Notes under the pieces: generated by a model
Database searches by the model: none
What the model was told of the DNA's origin: nothing
The model's input: only the letters and a program-made list of their open reading frames with translations
Shown: piece after piece, positions 36,353 through 45,954 of the stretch
Layout of the letters: each line of letters opens with the position of its first letter
Position numbering within the stretch: the stretch's first letter is position 1
Translations under genes and position numbers: made by a program
Source of the DNA: UBA4408 sp002389785
GTDB taxonomy: Bacteria > Bacteroidota > Bacteroidia > UBA4408
Length of the DNA: 64,000 nucleotides
NCBI GenBank assembly: GCA_035438985.1
Contig: DAORJK010000016.1
Span: 1 to 64,000 of the forward strand
Direction: 5' to 3'

Positions 36353-37588
36353 TTACTTATTTCGTTTGAGTAAAGCCATGTAAAAGCCATCGCATTCAAA
36401 ATTTAATGGCGAGTAATTTTTTTCACCTTCGAGACTCCACTCTTCATGTTGTTGCAGAAACCAGTTAATTTGTTCTTTTCCTTCTGATGGCAAAATACTG
36501 CAAGTAGCATAAACCATGAGGCCACCTACTTTTGTTATGGGCGAAAATCGCTCTAAAATTTCACGTTGGGTTTGAATAACCTGATCAATTTCAATGGGTT
36601 TTAATATCCACTTAGTATCGGGATTCCGGCGCAATACACCGAGTCCGCTGCACGGAACATCCAATAATAATCGGTCAGCCGAATCCTTTAAACGTTTTAT
36701 CACTTTTGTTGAATCGATGTGTCTGCATTCAACAATTGCGACACCGGCTCTTTTGCTACGTTTTTTTAATTCTGTAAGTTTAAACTCTTTTGTATCCAAT
36801 GCGATAATATTGCCTTTGTTTTTCATGATTGCAGCAAGGTGAAGTGTTTTACCACCAGCACCTGCACAAGCGTCAACAACGCGCATTCCCGGCTTTACTT
36901 GCAAAAAATCTGCAACCATTTGAGAGGCCGGGTCTTGTACTTCAAACCATCCGTTTTTAAATGCTTCATATCGAAATACGTTGCGACTAAACTTTAATTG
37001 CAAAGCATCGGGGGCCCAACTTAGCAGTTCGGTTTCAATTCCAACTTCTGCCAAATTGGTTTGAAGTTGAGCAGGAGTGGTTTTAAGCAAATTGGCTCTT
37101 AAAACCATGGCTGCTGGTTGATTTAAGGCTGGAGCTAATTTGTTCCATTGCGAAGCACCTAATTCCTTTTCGCAACGCTGATCCAACCAATCAGGATAAG
37201 ACTCCCAAATTTTTCGGATGTGTTCGTATTTTTTTAAAAGGGAAATAATTTTTTGTTCGTTGCAGTTTTTATACTCGGGACTTTCTGGCAAATTTTCCCC
37301 TTTAATTACCAGCCAGGTTCCATAAATTGTTTTCCAATTATTTTCAGACAATTCATCCTTTGTATCTGCGCAGGTTAAAATTAATCGCCAATTGCGCACT
37401 AAATCATAGGTGGTTTCGGCTACAAAGGAACGTTCACGGACCTTCCATTTTTTATTGTTACGCATGGTTTTTTCAAGCGCTTTATCCATGAAATTTCCAT
37501 CTACAAAAATATACTGCAAGGTTTTAAAGACTTCCTTCAACAAGGATTTTTTATCTACGGTTTTATCTATTTTCTTTTTTGGTATCAT
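36353..37588 (-). CDS. RsmB/NOP-family RNA cytosine-C5 methyltransferase
   Basis: About 411 residues from the ATG at 37588; the longer frame would need a TTG at 37618 that lies upstream of the predicted -7 box (37593-37600). The N-terminal NusB-like helical part is followed by a SAM-binding domain: DACAGAGGKTLHLA, LDVPCSGLGVLRRNPD and YATCSILPSEG. The two catalytic cysteines, in PCSG and TCS, are both present. It methylates C5 of a cytosine in rRNA, by analogy C967 of 16S rRNA; the exact site is inferred. Confidence 0.92.
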   Translation of the reverse strand: MIPKKKIDKTVDKKSLLKEVFKTLQYIFVDGNFMDKALEKTMRNNKKWKVRERSFVAETTYDLVRNWRLILTCADTKDELSENNWKTIYGTWLVIKGENLPESPEYKNCNEQKIISLLKKYEHIRKIWESYPDWLDQRCEKELGASQWNKLAPALNQPAAMVLRANLLKTTPAQLQTNLAEVGIETELLSWAPDALQLKFSRNVFRYEAFKNGWFEVQDPASQMVADFLQVKPGMRVVDACAGAGGKTLHLAAIMKNKGNIIALDTKEFKLTELKKRSKRAGVAIVECRHIDSTKVIKRLKDSADRLLLDVPCSGLGVLRRNPDTKWILKPIEIDQVIQTQREILERFSPITKVGGLMVYATCSILPSEGKEQINWFLQQHEEWSLEGEKNYSPLNFECDGFYMALLKRNK

Positions 37589-37592
37589 GTTA

Positions 37593-37600
37593 CAAAGGTA
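37593..37600 (-). promoter_or_regulatory. -7 box TACCTTTG next to the methyltransferase start
   Basis: On the minus strand TACCTTTG is a perfect TAnnTTTG match that ends four bases before the ATG at 37588, with a TTTG fifteen bases upstream. If used, transcription would start at or next to the A of the ATG, giving a leaderless mRNA. Confidence 0.5.
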
Positions 37601-37645
37601 ACTTTTGAGCGTTAACAAAATAACTTAAAACTTGTACAATATGCT

Positions 37646-37653
37646 TATCTTTG
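37646..37653 (+). promoter_or_regulatory. -7 box TATCTTTG upstream of membrane protein
   Basis: Perfect TAnnTTTG match on the plus strand, about 150 bases before the ATG at 37805. The leader would include the small inverted repeat TTGCAG/CTGCAA at 37684-37699. No -33 element at the right spacing. Confidence 0.4.
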
Positions 37654-37804
37654 CCTACCAATCTGATTTTTGCGTATCGGGTTTTGCAGCTCACTGCAAT
37701 AACAATTTTAAGTTAACAGAAGTGCCACAAGGTACATTTTGCGTGTTTATTAACTTAAGTAAGAGGTACAACTCCCAAATCATTTTGTTACTAACACCGA
37801 GTTA

Positions 37805-38500
37805 ATGCAGACAGAATTACACCTTTGGGGAATAAATATTTATGAGCCGGTAACTGCGTTTACTGATTTTATTTTAGCGTTTTTGTGTCTTCTCTTTTAC
37901 TTTCGCTATACCTCGGTTACTAACGAAAAGGGAATAATTTATTGGAAACGATTTTTTTTATACATGGGCATATCCACCTTAATTGGTGGCATCACACATG
38001 CTCTGCTTTACAATCATTCAAGCAAACTGTATATAGCTTGTTGGTTAATTATGCAACTTAGCAGCGGGTTATCAGTTTACCAAGCACAATTGGCTACAAT
38101 TTTCAGCATTGCAAATCCAAAAATTCCAATCTATAAATCTGCACAAAAAAGTATATTCTTGTGCCACATACAATTAATCGTCTTTTGTTTAGCGACGCTT
38201 TACTTTAAAAATTTTTTCGTGGTGGTTATTAATAGTACCATCGGTTTTTTATTGGTACTATATATTCATGCTTTATCGGGAAAAAAATATGGCAACAAAG
38301 CTGCTAGTTGGATAGCATTAGGCATAACAATTTCATTTTTAACCGCCTTTGTTTATGCTTTTAAAATTTCGGTAAATGCCTGGTTTAATTTTAAGGATAT
38401 TGCTCATGTGATAATGGCTATAAGCATAATCTTTATTTCTATTGGAGTTGGAAAATTTAACTCTGAAGTTACATTTCAAGAATCAAAATCAGGCACATAA
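37805..38500 (+). CDS. Multi-pass inner membrane protein, unknown family
   Basis: The 231-residue protein has about seven predicted membrane helices and no signal peptide. Conserved-looking polar residues inside helices include Glu14 and Asp21 near the first helix, His in GGITHALLYNH and His in FKDIAHVIMA; such a pattern occurs in membrane hydrolases of the ceramidase-like superfamily, but I cannot assign it. The gene is followed after 9 bases by the prodomain-like lipoprotein gene (38510), so the two are probably cotranscribed. Confidence 0.75.
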   Translation: MQTELHLWGINIYEPVTAFTDFILAFLCLLFYFRYTSVTNEKGIIYWKRFFLYMGISTLIGGITHALLYNHSSKLYIACWLIMQLSSGLSVYQAQLATIFSIANPKIPIYKSAQKSIFLCHIQLIVFCLATLYFKNFFVVVINSTIGFLLVLYIHALSGKKYGNKAASWIALGITISFLTAFVYAFKISVNAWFNFKDIAHVIMAISIIFISIGVGKFNSEVTFQESKSGT

Positions 38501-38509
38501 TCATTTTAC

Positions 38510-39058
38510 ATGTTAAAAACAAAACGAAGATTAGCTTGCTCCTACTTATTACTTTTATGTATTAGTATATGTTTTTCATGTGCTACACAACACCGAAAAG
38601 ATACTTCAAAAGAAAAACCTTTGTGGATTCCAATGTCTCATTCTGAGTTAAAACAAAGCAAAGATTCTTTACCTTCTAAATTTGTATTATTTAAATTAAA
38701 CGAAGATGAATTAAGAAAACGCTTGGTTCTCGACTCTACTAAACTAAAATCCATTATCGATTTCCCAAAGCCTGATTCAAGCTTTTCGAAGTTCAGTGTG
38801 ATTGAAGTGCAAGTGATGTCACCTGCATTGGCAGCAAAATATCCGGCATTTAAAACATACGAAGGAATAGAACTTTCAAATCCCGCTAACAGAATTCGCA
38901 TGGATTTAAATGATAAAAATTTTCATGGTTATTTTATGACTGAACAGGGAGAGTATTTTATTGCTCCAGTTGATGGCCCTGATAAAAATTTATACATGGT
39001 ATTTAAGAAGGAAAATGCTCCTTTTCAAAAACTACCATTCGAAAACATGCATCGCTAA
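38510..39058 (+). CDS. Lipoprotein that is a free-standing protease prodomain homologue
   Basis: The 182-residue protein has a signal sequence and a probable lipobox ending at Cys24 (ICFSC, imperfect). Residues about 35-170 align with the N-terminal prodomains of the two metalloproteases in this window. PDSSFSKF matches PDGSFKRF and PDGTWADF; AAKYPAFKTY matches QAKYPLLRTY and AAQFPTFKTY; the middle NFHGYFMTEQGEYFIAPVDG matches GFHAMIATPEGWVFIDPVNN. No catalytic domain follows. It starts 9 bases after the membrane protein gene and 61 bases before the protease gene at 39120, which has its own -7 box. A role as protease inhibitor or folding partner is inference. Confidence 0.8.
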   Translation: MLKTKRRLACSYLLLLCISICFSCATQHRKDTSKEKPLWIPMSHSELKQSKDSLPSKFVLFKLNEDELRKRLVLDSTKLKSIIDFPKPDSSFSKFSVIEVQVMSPALAAKYPAFKTYEGIELSNPANRIRMDLNDKNFHGYFMTEQGEYFIAPVDGPDKNLYMVFKKENAPFQKLPFENMHR

Positions 39059-39079
39059 ATATTCAGCAATTTCATTTTG

Positions 39080-39087
39080 TATATTTG
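39080..39087 (+). promoter_or_regulatory. -7 box TATATTTG upstream of metalloprotease
   Basis: Perfect TAnnTTTG match between the lipoprotein stop and the ATG at 39120, so the protease can be expressed independently of the two genes before it. No TTTG at -33. Confidence 0.5.
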
Positions 39088-39119
39088 CGTTATAAACACG
39101 TCTAATTCTTCTTCAGCTT

Positions 39120-41408
39120 ATGAACTTTTCCTCCCTTTTTAATCTTAAAAAATCTTGGACGCTAGCCAGTTGTATCTTACTTAATGTTACGCTTTCGGTT
39201 GCAACTTCTAGTAGTGAAATGTGGACGAATGCTTCACATTCAGAATTTAATTTAACAAACGAGCGAACAGTATTTCCACTAAAATACCGTGCACTTCATT
39301 TAGCGATTCATGATATGCGAAGTATTCTTTCGACAGCTCCAAAAGAAATTATTGGAAGTAGGATTCAAGGACTAGAATTGGCACTTCCCTTTCCTGATGG
39401 CAGTTTCAAACGATTTTTGGTGCTCGAAACTGAAGTGATGCATCCACTGTTACAGGCAAAATATCCGCTCTTAAGAACTTATGTTGCGCAAGGTATTGAT
39501 GATGAAAATTCATGGGCACGGATAGACATTGGCTATCTTGGATTTCATGCGATGATTGCTACACCAGAAGGATGGGTATTTATTGACCCGGTTAATAATA
39601 CCGAGATTGAAAATTACATCTGTTACAATAAATCGGATATGCCCCAAGCTTATGACAGGCATTGCGAATTTGAAGAAGACAAACAACGTGAAGAAATAAT
39701 ACAGTTGGAGATTTCAAAAAACAAAGCTTTAAAGCCCTTAAAACTTCACGATACCGGGGATGAACTACGTACCTATAGATTGGCAATGGCCTGTACCGGA
39801 GAATATGCTGCAACTAAAGGTGGAACAGTACCGGGTGCTCTTTCAGGAATTGTAACATCGGTGAATCGTGTAAATGGAATTTATGAAACTGAAGTCGCCG
39901 TAAGAATGGTGTTAATTGCAAATACCGATACTTTAATTTTTTTAAACTCATCATCTGATCCTTATACAAACAATAATGGAGGAGCGATGCTCGCTCAAAA
40001 TCAAACAACTATCAATGCGCGAATTGGTGTTGCCAATTACGACTTTGGACATGTATTTAGTACAGGTGGCGGTGGAATTGCAGGATTGGGAGTTATTTGC
40101 GACAATTCATTAAAAGCTAACGGAGTTACAGGATTGCCTAATCCGGTTGGAGATGCATTTGATGTTGATTATGTATCGCATGAAATGGGGCACCAATTTA
40201 GCGGAAACCACAGTTTCAATAGCAATTCACAAGGTTCATGTTCAGGCAATGCATCCATGGGACATAATTTTGAACCCGGAAGTGGAACTACCATTATGGG
40301 TTATGCAGGTATTTGTTTTTCGCACGACATTCAGGCGCATAGTGATGCGCTTTTTCATGTTGGCTCTTACGAGGAAATTTTTAATTATACCATTTTTGCG
40401 TTTGGAAATTCTTGCGCTGCTACAACCAATACAGGAAACAGCGCACCTGTAATTAATCCTGTAACCGATTATGTTATACCATTTAAAACGCCCTTTATGT
40501 TGACCGGATCAGCATTTGATCCCGATGGAGATCCTGTCACCTATTTATGGGAAGAATATGACTCAGGACCTTTTGGAGCTCCCAACAATCCTACACTGAA
40601 TGCAGCCATTTTTAGAGATTTTACACCCAGCACCGATTCAACAAGAACTTTCCCCAAATTAACTAGCATTATCAATAATACCAGTTTATTAGGAGAGCTT
40701 TTACCAACCTATGCAAGAGTTTTGCACTTTAAGTTTACTGCTCGCGATAATCGTATAGGCGGTGGTGGAGTTTCGAATAGCTTTACTCCAGCAGCAATAA
40801 CTGTTATTAATACAACTAATCCATTTAAAGTAAACGCTCCTAATACGGGAACAGAAGTGTGGAACTTTGGTAGTACCGCGCAAGTTAGCTGGGATGTAAG
40901 TTCAACAGACGTAGCTCCGATTAATTGTAGCAATGTTGCTATATTGCTTTCAGTTGACGGAGGATTCACTTTTCCTCATGTACTTATTGCAAGTACTCCC
41001 AATGATGGAAGTGAAACCATCGTTGTTCCATCGTTAGGAAGCAGCACCATTTCACAAGCACGTGTAAAAGTTCAATCTGTTGGAAATATTTTCTTTGATA
41101 TGAGTAATGCCAATTTTACAATTGGACCAACCGGTGTAGCGGCAAATGAACTCACCGACAGTGCTGTAAATTTATTTCCTAATCCTACTACTTCATCCAG
41201 CACGTTAGATCTAACTTCCAATTATTATGGAGCAATCACTGTTCGCTTAGTTGACTATACCGGTAGAATACTAAGCACCAAGCTTATTACTAAGGAAAGC
41301 AAACAAGTTCAACTTGATTTACAAGTTTCCGATTTGAGCAGAGGAATGTACTTTGTGGAATTACAATCTGAAAACAACAAAGTTGTTAAAAGGTTAATCA
41401 AATATTAA
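39120..41408 (+). CDS. Reprolysin-like secreted metalloprotease, T9SS type A
   Basis: The 762-residue protein has a signal peptide (1-30), a prodomain (about 35-200), a metzincin catalytic domain (about 215-440) with HEMGHQFSGNH at 354-364 (two His, Glu, third His) and the Met-turn TTIMGYAGIC, two Ig/PKD-like beta domains (about 445-680), and a T9SS type A domain (last 85 residues, FPNPTTSSS, LSRGMYFVEL). It is homologous to the larger protease at 50374 through prodomain and catalytic domain. The prodomain probably keeps the enzyme inactive until export. Its free-standing copy lies directly upstream. Confidence 0.92.
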   Translation: MNFSSLFNLKKSWTLASCILLNVTLSVATSSSEMWTNASHSEFNLTNERTVFPLKYRALHLAIHDMRSILSTAPKEIIGSRIQGLELALPFPDGSFKRFLVLETEVMHPLLQAKYPLLRTYVAQGIDDENSWARIDIGYLGFHAMIATPEGWVFIDPVNNTEIENYICYNKSDMPQAYDRHCEFEEDKQREEIIQLEISKNKALKPLKLHDTGDELRTYRLAMACTGEYAATKGGTVPGALSGIVTSVNRVNGIYETEVAVRMVLIANTDTLIFLNSSSDPYTNNNGGAMLAQNQTTINARIGVANYDFGHVFSTGGGGIAGLGVICDNSLKANGVTGLPNPVGDAFDVDYVSHEMGHQFSGNHSFNSNSQGSCSGNASMGHNFEPGSGTTIMGYAGICFSHDIQAHSDALFHVGSYEEIFNYTIFAFGNSCAATTNTGNSAPVINPVTDYVIPFKTPFMLTGSAFDPDGDPVTYLWEEYDSGPFGAPNNPTLNAAIFRDFTPSTDSTRTFPKLTSIINNTSLLGELLPTYARVLHFKFTARDNRIGGGGVSNSFTPAAITVINTTNPFKVNAPNTGTEVWNFGSTAQVSWDVSSTDVAPINCSNVAILLSVDGGFTFPHVLIASTPNDGSETIVVPSLGSSTISQARVKVQSVGNIFFDMSNANFTIGPTGVAANELTDSAVNLFPNPTTSSSTLDLTSNYYGAITVRLVDYTGRILSTKLITKESKQVQLDLQVSDLSRGMYFVELQSENNKVVKRLIKY

Positions 41409-41425
41409 TAGATATCGAACCAAGA

Positions 41426-42013
41426 ATGATAGCTATTGATAAAACGCTTGTTTCGGATGATTTATTGGATCGCAAATTTGTGTGCGATTTAGTTGCTTGC
41501 AAAGGTGAATGTTGTGTTGCCGGTGATTCAGGCGCCCCCTTAGAACCTGAAGAAGAGGCAATACTAAAGTCAATTTTACCGGAAGTAATTCCTTACATGA
41601 ACAAAGAAGGAATTAAGGAAATTAAGAAATCGGGCGTAGCCTTAATTGATAGCGACGGCGATTTAGTAACACCTTTGGTAGATGGAGTTAAGCATTGTGC
41701 TTTTGTAATTTTTGAAGATAGCATTGCTAAGTGTGCTATTGAAAAAGCCTATTATGACGGTAAAATAAAATTTAAAAAACCTGTTTCCTGTCATTTATAT
41801 CCGGTGCGCATAACCAAGTACAAAGAATTTGACGCCGTTAATTATCAAGAGTGGGATGTATGTAAACCCGCATGTTCGTGTGGTGAAAAATTAGGTGTAC
41901 CGGTGTATAAATTTTTAAAAGAGCCCTTGATTCGAAAATATGGTAAAGCGTGGTATAAACAATTGGAGTTAGTGGCAGAAGAAAAAAAATCATTACTTAC
42001 GAAAAAAGTGTAA
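41426..42013 (+). CDS. DUF3109 family cysteine-rich protein
   Basis: The 195-residue protein has ten cysteines: 20, 25, 29, 30, 91, 103, 122, 146, 150 and 152, with blocks CDLVACKGECC, SCHLYPVRI and CKPACSCG. This matches DUF3109, a Bacteroidota relative of the YkgJ zinc/iron-sulfur-type family. Binding of a metal or Fe-S cluster is probable; the biochemical role is unknown. No signal peptide, so cytoplasmic. It begins 17 bases after the protease stop, but the functions do not seem related. Confidence 0.9.
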   Translation: MIAIDKTLVSDDLLDRKFVCDLVACKGECCVAGDSGAPLEPEEEAILKSILPEVIPYMNKEGIKEIKKSGVALIDSDGDLVTPLVDGVKHCAFVIFEDSIAKCAIEKAYYDGKIKFKKPVSCHLYPVRITKYKEFDAVNYQEWDVCKPACSCGEKLGVPVYKFLKEPLIRKYGKAWYKQLELVAEEKKSLLTKKV

Positions 42014-42034
42014 TCAATTTGCATTGGAATTAAT

Positions 42035-42382
42035 ATGTCTACAAAAAATAAAGTTCAGTTAGTAATTTTAGGAGTGCTTTTGTTATTGTCGGTAAGCTCT
42101 TTGGTTTTCTTTATGAATTCCAACACTGCTCAATGTTACAATGCTCCCCGCATGCTTGGTAAAGTTGTAACAGCAGAGCAAATGGTGAGCAAGGATGCTT
42201 ATTTTTACATCACTAAATCGCACTTAAGCTGTGCACATTTCACCATCGCCATTACCGAAAAACTATTTAATACGATGTTGGTTGATGTTACCAACTCTAA
42301 GACTAATTCCCATTCATTAATGAACCACACTTTTAGATTTTACTGTTTTAGTTTTACACCATTTGTTACTAAGTGCTTTTAA
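42035..42382 (+). CDS. Small membrane-anchored protein of unknown function (doubtful)
   Basis: The 115-residue frame begins 21 bases after the DUF3109 stop with an ATG and a good N-terminal membrane segment (LVILGVLLLLSVSSLVFF). Residues 1-75 look protein-like; the last 35 (rich in Ser, Phe, Cys, His) look like untranslated or out-of-frame sequence. The gene may be shorter or frameshifted, or have been truncated by a recent change. Its end lies 20 bases upstream of the GTG start of the next gene. I do not recognise a family. Confidence 0.4.
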   Translation: MSTKNKVQLVILGVLLLLSVSSLVFFMNSNTAQCYNAPRMLGKVVTAEQMVSKDAYFYITKSHLSCAHFTIAITEKLFNTMLVDVTNSKTNSHSLMNHTFRFYCFSFTPFVTKCF

Positions 42383-42402
42383 TACACCTTGTAATTTTCC
42401 TT

Positions 42403-43839
42403 GTGAATAAGCTAACTATTGAACTCAAAAAATTGGATTTTGACATCAAATTTAAACTAAGCGGCATCTTTTTATTGCTGGCCTTTTTGAACTCGTCCTT
42501 CGCGCAAATTAGCATTCGAGTTGTTTCATTACCGGAAAATACTCCTGCCAATGGTAACCTGTATATTTCAGGTAATTTTAATAATTGGTTGGCAAACGAT
42601 TCAAACTATCGTTTACAAAAAGAAGCGTATGGTAACTATTCCATACAATTGCCTTTGCGCAATAAACCTTATGAATTTAAATTTACATTAGGGAGTTGGG
42701 AATGCTCTGAAATGTCAGCAAATGGAGCTGATTTCAACAAGCGAAATTTAGTTGCTTTGCATGATACCACTGTCGATTACAAAATAGAAAGATGGAATTC
42801 TACCACTTGTATTGCTTCATCAAAAAAAGAAAAATCCTATTTTGTTTTTAGTGATAACTTTCCAATGAATGAGCAAAAAAAGACGCGAAGAATTTGGTTG
42901 TACTTACCACCGGATTATTACCAACAGCCGACTAAAAGGTATCCGGTAATTTACATGCACGATGGACAAAATTTATTTTGCGACAGTACAGCTAAAAATG
43001 GAGAATGGGAAGTGGATGAAACCTTGAATGCCTTATTTGAAAAAGGCGACAAGGGAGTAATTGTGGTTGGAATTGACAATGATGTTACAGAACGCTACGA
43101 TGAATATTTGCCCTGGCAAAATAAAGAATTGGGGGGTGGTAAAACCGACGAATATTTAACATTCATTACGAAGCGCTTAAAGCCAACTATTGACTTACTA
43201 TATCGAACACAATCCGACAGATTACACACAGCCATGATGGGAAGTAGTTTAGGAGCCTTGACCACTTTGTATGCAGCCCTAAAAAATGACAGTATCTTTT
43301 CAAAATTTGGAATTTTATCGCCCGTACTTTGGATTGCTGATTCTATTTATAGCTTGCCTCGAAAAACTTTGCATACACGAAGTTCAAAACTCTACTTATT
43401 AAGTGGAGTTCTAGAAAGTTCAAGTCAAGTGCATGAAACATACAACATGCGCGACTCTCTCTTAAAAAATGGATTTAACAGATTTGAATTGCAATGCGAA
43501 ATAAAAAATGATGGCACCCACAGTGAATGGTTTTGGAAGCGCGAATTTGCAGAAGCATATCGCTGGTTATTTGCGAATCAACCTGCAGAAGAAATTGTAA
43601 AAACTGTATCTCCGGTTGAAATCGATTCTACACATGTTAAAAACAAATTACGTATTCATGTAAACAATTCTTATACGGACTTGTATATGGAAATTAAAAA
43701 TGAAAATGGAAGATCAATTATGAAAAGAAAATTAAAAACTGACCAAGAAATTGATCTGCGAAATTTTAGAAAAGGAATTTATACCATCCAAATTAACAAT
43801 AGTGCGTTTAAAAGTTCTACCATTTTCGTTAAAAAATAA
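42403..43839 (+). CDS. Secreted alpha/beta-hydrolase (esterase-like) with CBM48-like domain
   Basis: About 478 residues from a GTG at 42403; a frame 10 codons longer also starts with GTG, and no ATG is available near the signal sequence. The signal peptide core (GIFLLLAFLNSSFAQ) lies at about 20-35. Then a CBM48-like domain (about 40-125, ISGNFNNWLANDSNY), and an esterase D/IroE-type hydrolase domain (about 140-405) with HDGQNLF and nucleophile Ser in GSSLG (about 286-290). The C-terminal 65 residues end in GIYTIQIN and resemble a T9SS type A domain. The acid and His of the triad cannot be fixed with certainty. It probably acts on esterified sugars or siderophores. Confidence 0.85.
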   Translation: MNKLTIELKKLDFDIKFKLSGIFLLLAFLNSSFAQISIRVVSLPENTPANGNLYISGNFNNWLANDSNYRLQKEAYGNYSIQLPLRNKPYEFKFTLGSWECSEMSANGADFNKRNLVALHDTTVDYKIERWNSTTCIASSKKEKSYFVFSDNFPMNEQKKTRRIWLYLPPDYYQQPTKRYPVIYMHDGQNLFCDSTAKNGEWEVDETLNALFEKGDKGVIVVGIDNDVTERYDEYLPWQNKELGGGKTDEYLTFITKRLKPTIDLLYRTQSDRLHTAMMGSSLGALTTLYAALKNDSIFSKFGILSPVLWIADSIYSLPRKTLHTRSSKLYLLSGVLESSSQVHETYNMRDSLLKNGFNRFELQCEIKNDGTHSEWFWKREFAEAYRWLFANQPAEEIVKTVSPVEIDSTHVKNKLRIHVNNSYTDLYMEIKNENGRSIMKRKLKTDQEIDLRNFRKGIYTIQINNSAFKSSTIFVKK

Positions 43840-43878
43840 GTTATCTTTAACAATTGAATAGTAAGTTTGTTAACGAAA

Positions 43879-44976
43879 ATGAATCTAAAATTCAGCCAAG
43901 AGTTTTCTATACTCCTAATTTTTATTGTTTTAGGACAATTGTTGGTGTTGCAATCGAATGCGATTGCAGGTTGCGGACCTATATTGGGCAACCCGGTAAT
44001 TACAAAAACCAATGCCACCTGCAACAATAACGACGGAAGTTTATTGGTTGATATTACAACACTTGGTGGCACCGCTCCTTACCAATTGAGTTTGAACGGA
44101 CAAACCAACACCTCCGGAAATTTTCAATTTTTAGGAGCCGGAAAATACCTTTTGCGGGTCACCGATAATGCAAACTGTAGCGATAGTTTGTTTGTTACCA
44201 TTGCATCAATTGGCCATATTACTTCACCATCTATTAACACCTTTTCGCCCAGTACTTGCAATGGAATAGATGGAAAAATTATAGTCGCAAATACTACCGG
44301 TACCGGTCCGTTTACCTATGCTTTATCAAATGGTACCACCAATTCTACCGGAAATTTTTCCTCAGTAGCGATTGGTACGTATTCCATGATAATTACCGAC
44401 GGGGCCGGATGTACGTTTAAAGCCGATGGTTTAACAGTAAAAAATCAGGTTTTTTCAGGAGGCAGTTGCAATGCCGGCGATGATGCCACCATATTTGAAG
44501 GCGAAAGTGCATATATCAATGGGGTTGGAGAAGGGGTAGTTTCCTGGGAGCCGCCAAATTATATATCTGACACCACCTCAGCGAATCCTACAGCTACACC
44601 TCCTGCCGGAATTCATAAATATACTATTCGTGTTTTTAATGCTTCCACTTGCACCGAATGTACCGATGAAGTTATTATTACCGTCATACCTGAAATTACC
44701 ATTCCAAATACATTTACACCCAATGGCGATGGCGACAATGATTTGTGGGAGATTAACGGTTTGTCAACATTTGACGAATGTGAGTTATGGATTTATACAC
44801 GATGGGGCCAAAGGGTGTTTCATCAAAATGGATACGAAAAAGGAACCGAGTGGAATGGCACCTATAATGGCTTGTCGCTTCCAGCAGCTACTTATTATTA
44901 TGTAATTGACATTAAGAAAAAAGATGCTGAAGGAAAACCAAAAAAATATGCCGGTTCAATTACCATAATTAAATAA
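43879..44976 (+). CDS. T9SS type B (gliding-type) surface protein with SprB-like repeats
   Basis: About 365 residues from the ATG at 43879; a longer frame begins with TTG four codons earlier. Signal peptide about 1-28; two SprB-like repeats (about 33-195, TKTNATCNNNDGSLLV and FSPSTCNGIDGKIIV); an Ig-like domain; and a gliding-type C-terminal domain (last 85 residues, IPNTFTPNGDGDNDLWEI, ending ITIIK). It is followed after a single base by the PorP/SprF gene, a pairing typical of type B cargo and its outer-membrane partner. Confidence 0.9.
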   Translation: MNLKFSQEFSILLIFIVLGQLLVLQSNAIAGCGPILGNPVITKTNATCNNNDGSLLVDITTLGGTAPYQLSLNGQTNTSGNFQFLGAGKYLLRVTDNANCSDSLFVTIASIGHITSPSINTFSPSTCNGIDGKIIVANTTGTGPFTYALSNGTTNSTGNFSSVAIGTYSMIITDGAGCTFKADGLTVKNQVFSGGSCNAGDDATIFEGESAYINGVGEGVVSWEPPNYISDTTSANPTATPPAGIHKYTIRVFNASTCTECTDEVIITVIPEITIPNTFTPNGDGDNDLWEINGLSTFDECELWIYTRWGQRVFHQNGYEKGTEWNGTYNGLSLPAATYYYVIDIKKKDAEGKPKKYAGSITIIK

Positions 44977-44977
44977 T

Positions 44978-45940
44978 ATGCAAAGACTGTTTGGCTTTCT
45001 TTTTATTTTCAGCATTTCTATCGGGTTTTCTATCCAGGCAAATGCGCAACAGTTGGCGCAATATACGATGTATACATTTAATCATTTTGGAATTAATCCT
45101 GCAGCACCCGGTGATCCAAAATGCATGGCAGCAAAAATTGGTTATCGCAATCAGTGGGTAGGATTTGAAGGCAATCCTGTGTCGGAGTTTTTGAGTATTC
45201 AAGCCGCTATTCCCCGACGAAACAGAAATTTCCGGAAAGGCTATTCTAGTACCGGATTATATCTCGAAAACGATCAAACAGGGCCAACTCGATATACCGG
45301 TTTCTATTTAAATTATGCCTATCACCGAACGATGGTGAAAGAAACCTATTTATCGGTTGGACTCTTTGCCGGTACTATGATGTATAATTACGATAAAAAT
45401 GCGGTAATCACTGCTTCACAAACCGACAATGCCATTACAGCTTCGAAAACAAAATTTATTTTTCCGGATATAAACCCCGGTATATGGATTCACAACGATA
45501 ATGCTTATGCCGGATTATCAATTAAAAATGTGATTGGAAATTCACTTACAAAAGTATACGGTATTAACAGCAAGCTTACGCGTCATTTTTATTTAAATGC
45601 CGGTTATCGATGGTTGTCGCAAGACAAATCGTTTTCGTTGATACCATCAATTATGCTAAAATACAGTCCTTACAGTGCACCCGGAGTTGATTTTAATTTT
45701 TTATACGATTACTACGACAAGTTTGATTTAGGTGTTTCCTATCGTTTAATTGATGGTGCTTCGGCCATGTTTAGAATTAAAATGGGGAAATTTATTTACT
45801 TGAGTTATGCTTACGATTACAACACTTCTAAAATTAAAATTGCCAGCAATAATACCCACGAAGTAATGCTGCATTTTAAATTGTGTAAATCGAAAGAAGG
45901 GATTGATAAACCACGTGAAATTTGCCCAGCTTATCAATAG
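44978..45940 (+). CDS. PorP/SprF-family type IX secretion membrane protein
   Basis: The 320-residue protein has a signal peptide (1-23) and a beta-barrel-like body. The N-terminal block QQLAQYTMYTFNHFGINPA is diagnostic of PorP/SprF proteins, which are outer-membrane proteins needed for secretion or surface attachment of a specific type B cargo. It starts 1 base after the stop of the cargo gene at 43879 and so is coupled to it. The partner specificity is inferred from this adjacency. Confidence 0.93.
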   Translation: MQRLFGFLFIFSISIGFSIQANAQQLAQYTMYTFNHFGINPAAPGDPKCMAAKIGYRNQWVGFEGNPVSEFLSIQAAIPRRNRNFRKGYSSTGLYLENDQTGPTRYTGFYLNYAYHRTMVKETYLSVGLFAGTMMYNYDKNAVITASQTDNAITASKTKFIFPDINPGIWIHNDNAYAGLSIKNVIGNSLTKVYGINSKLTRHFYLNAGYRWLSQDKSFSLIPSIMLKYSPYSAPGVDFNFLYDYYDKFDLGVSYRLIDGASAMFRIKMGKFIYLSYAYDYNTSKIKIASNNTHEVMLHFKLCKSKEGIDKPREICPAYQ

Positions 45941-45954
45941 CAGCAGCTTGATTT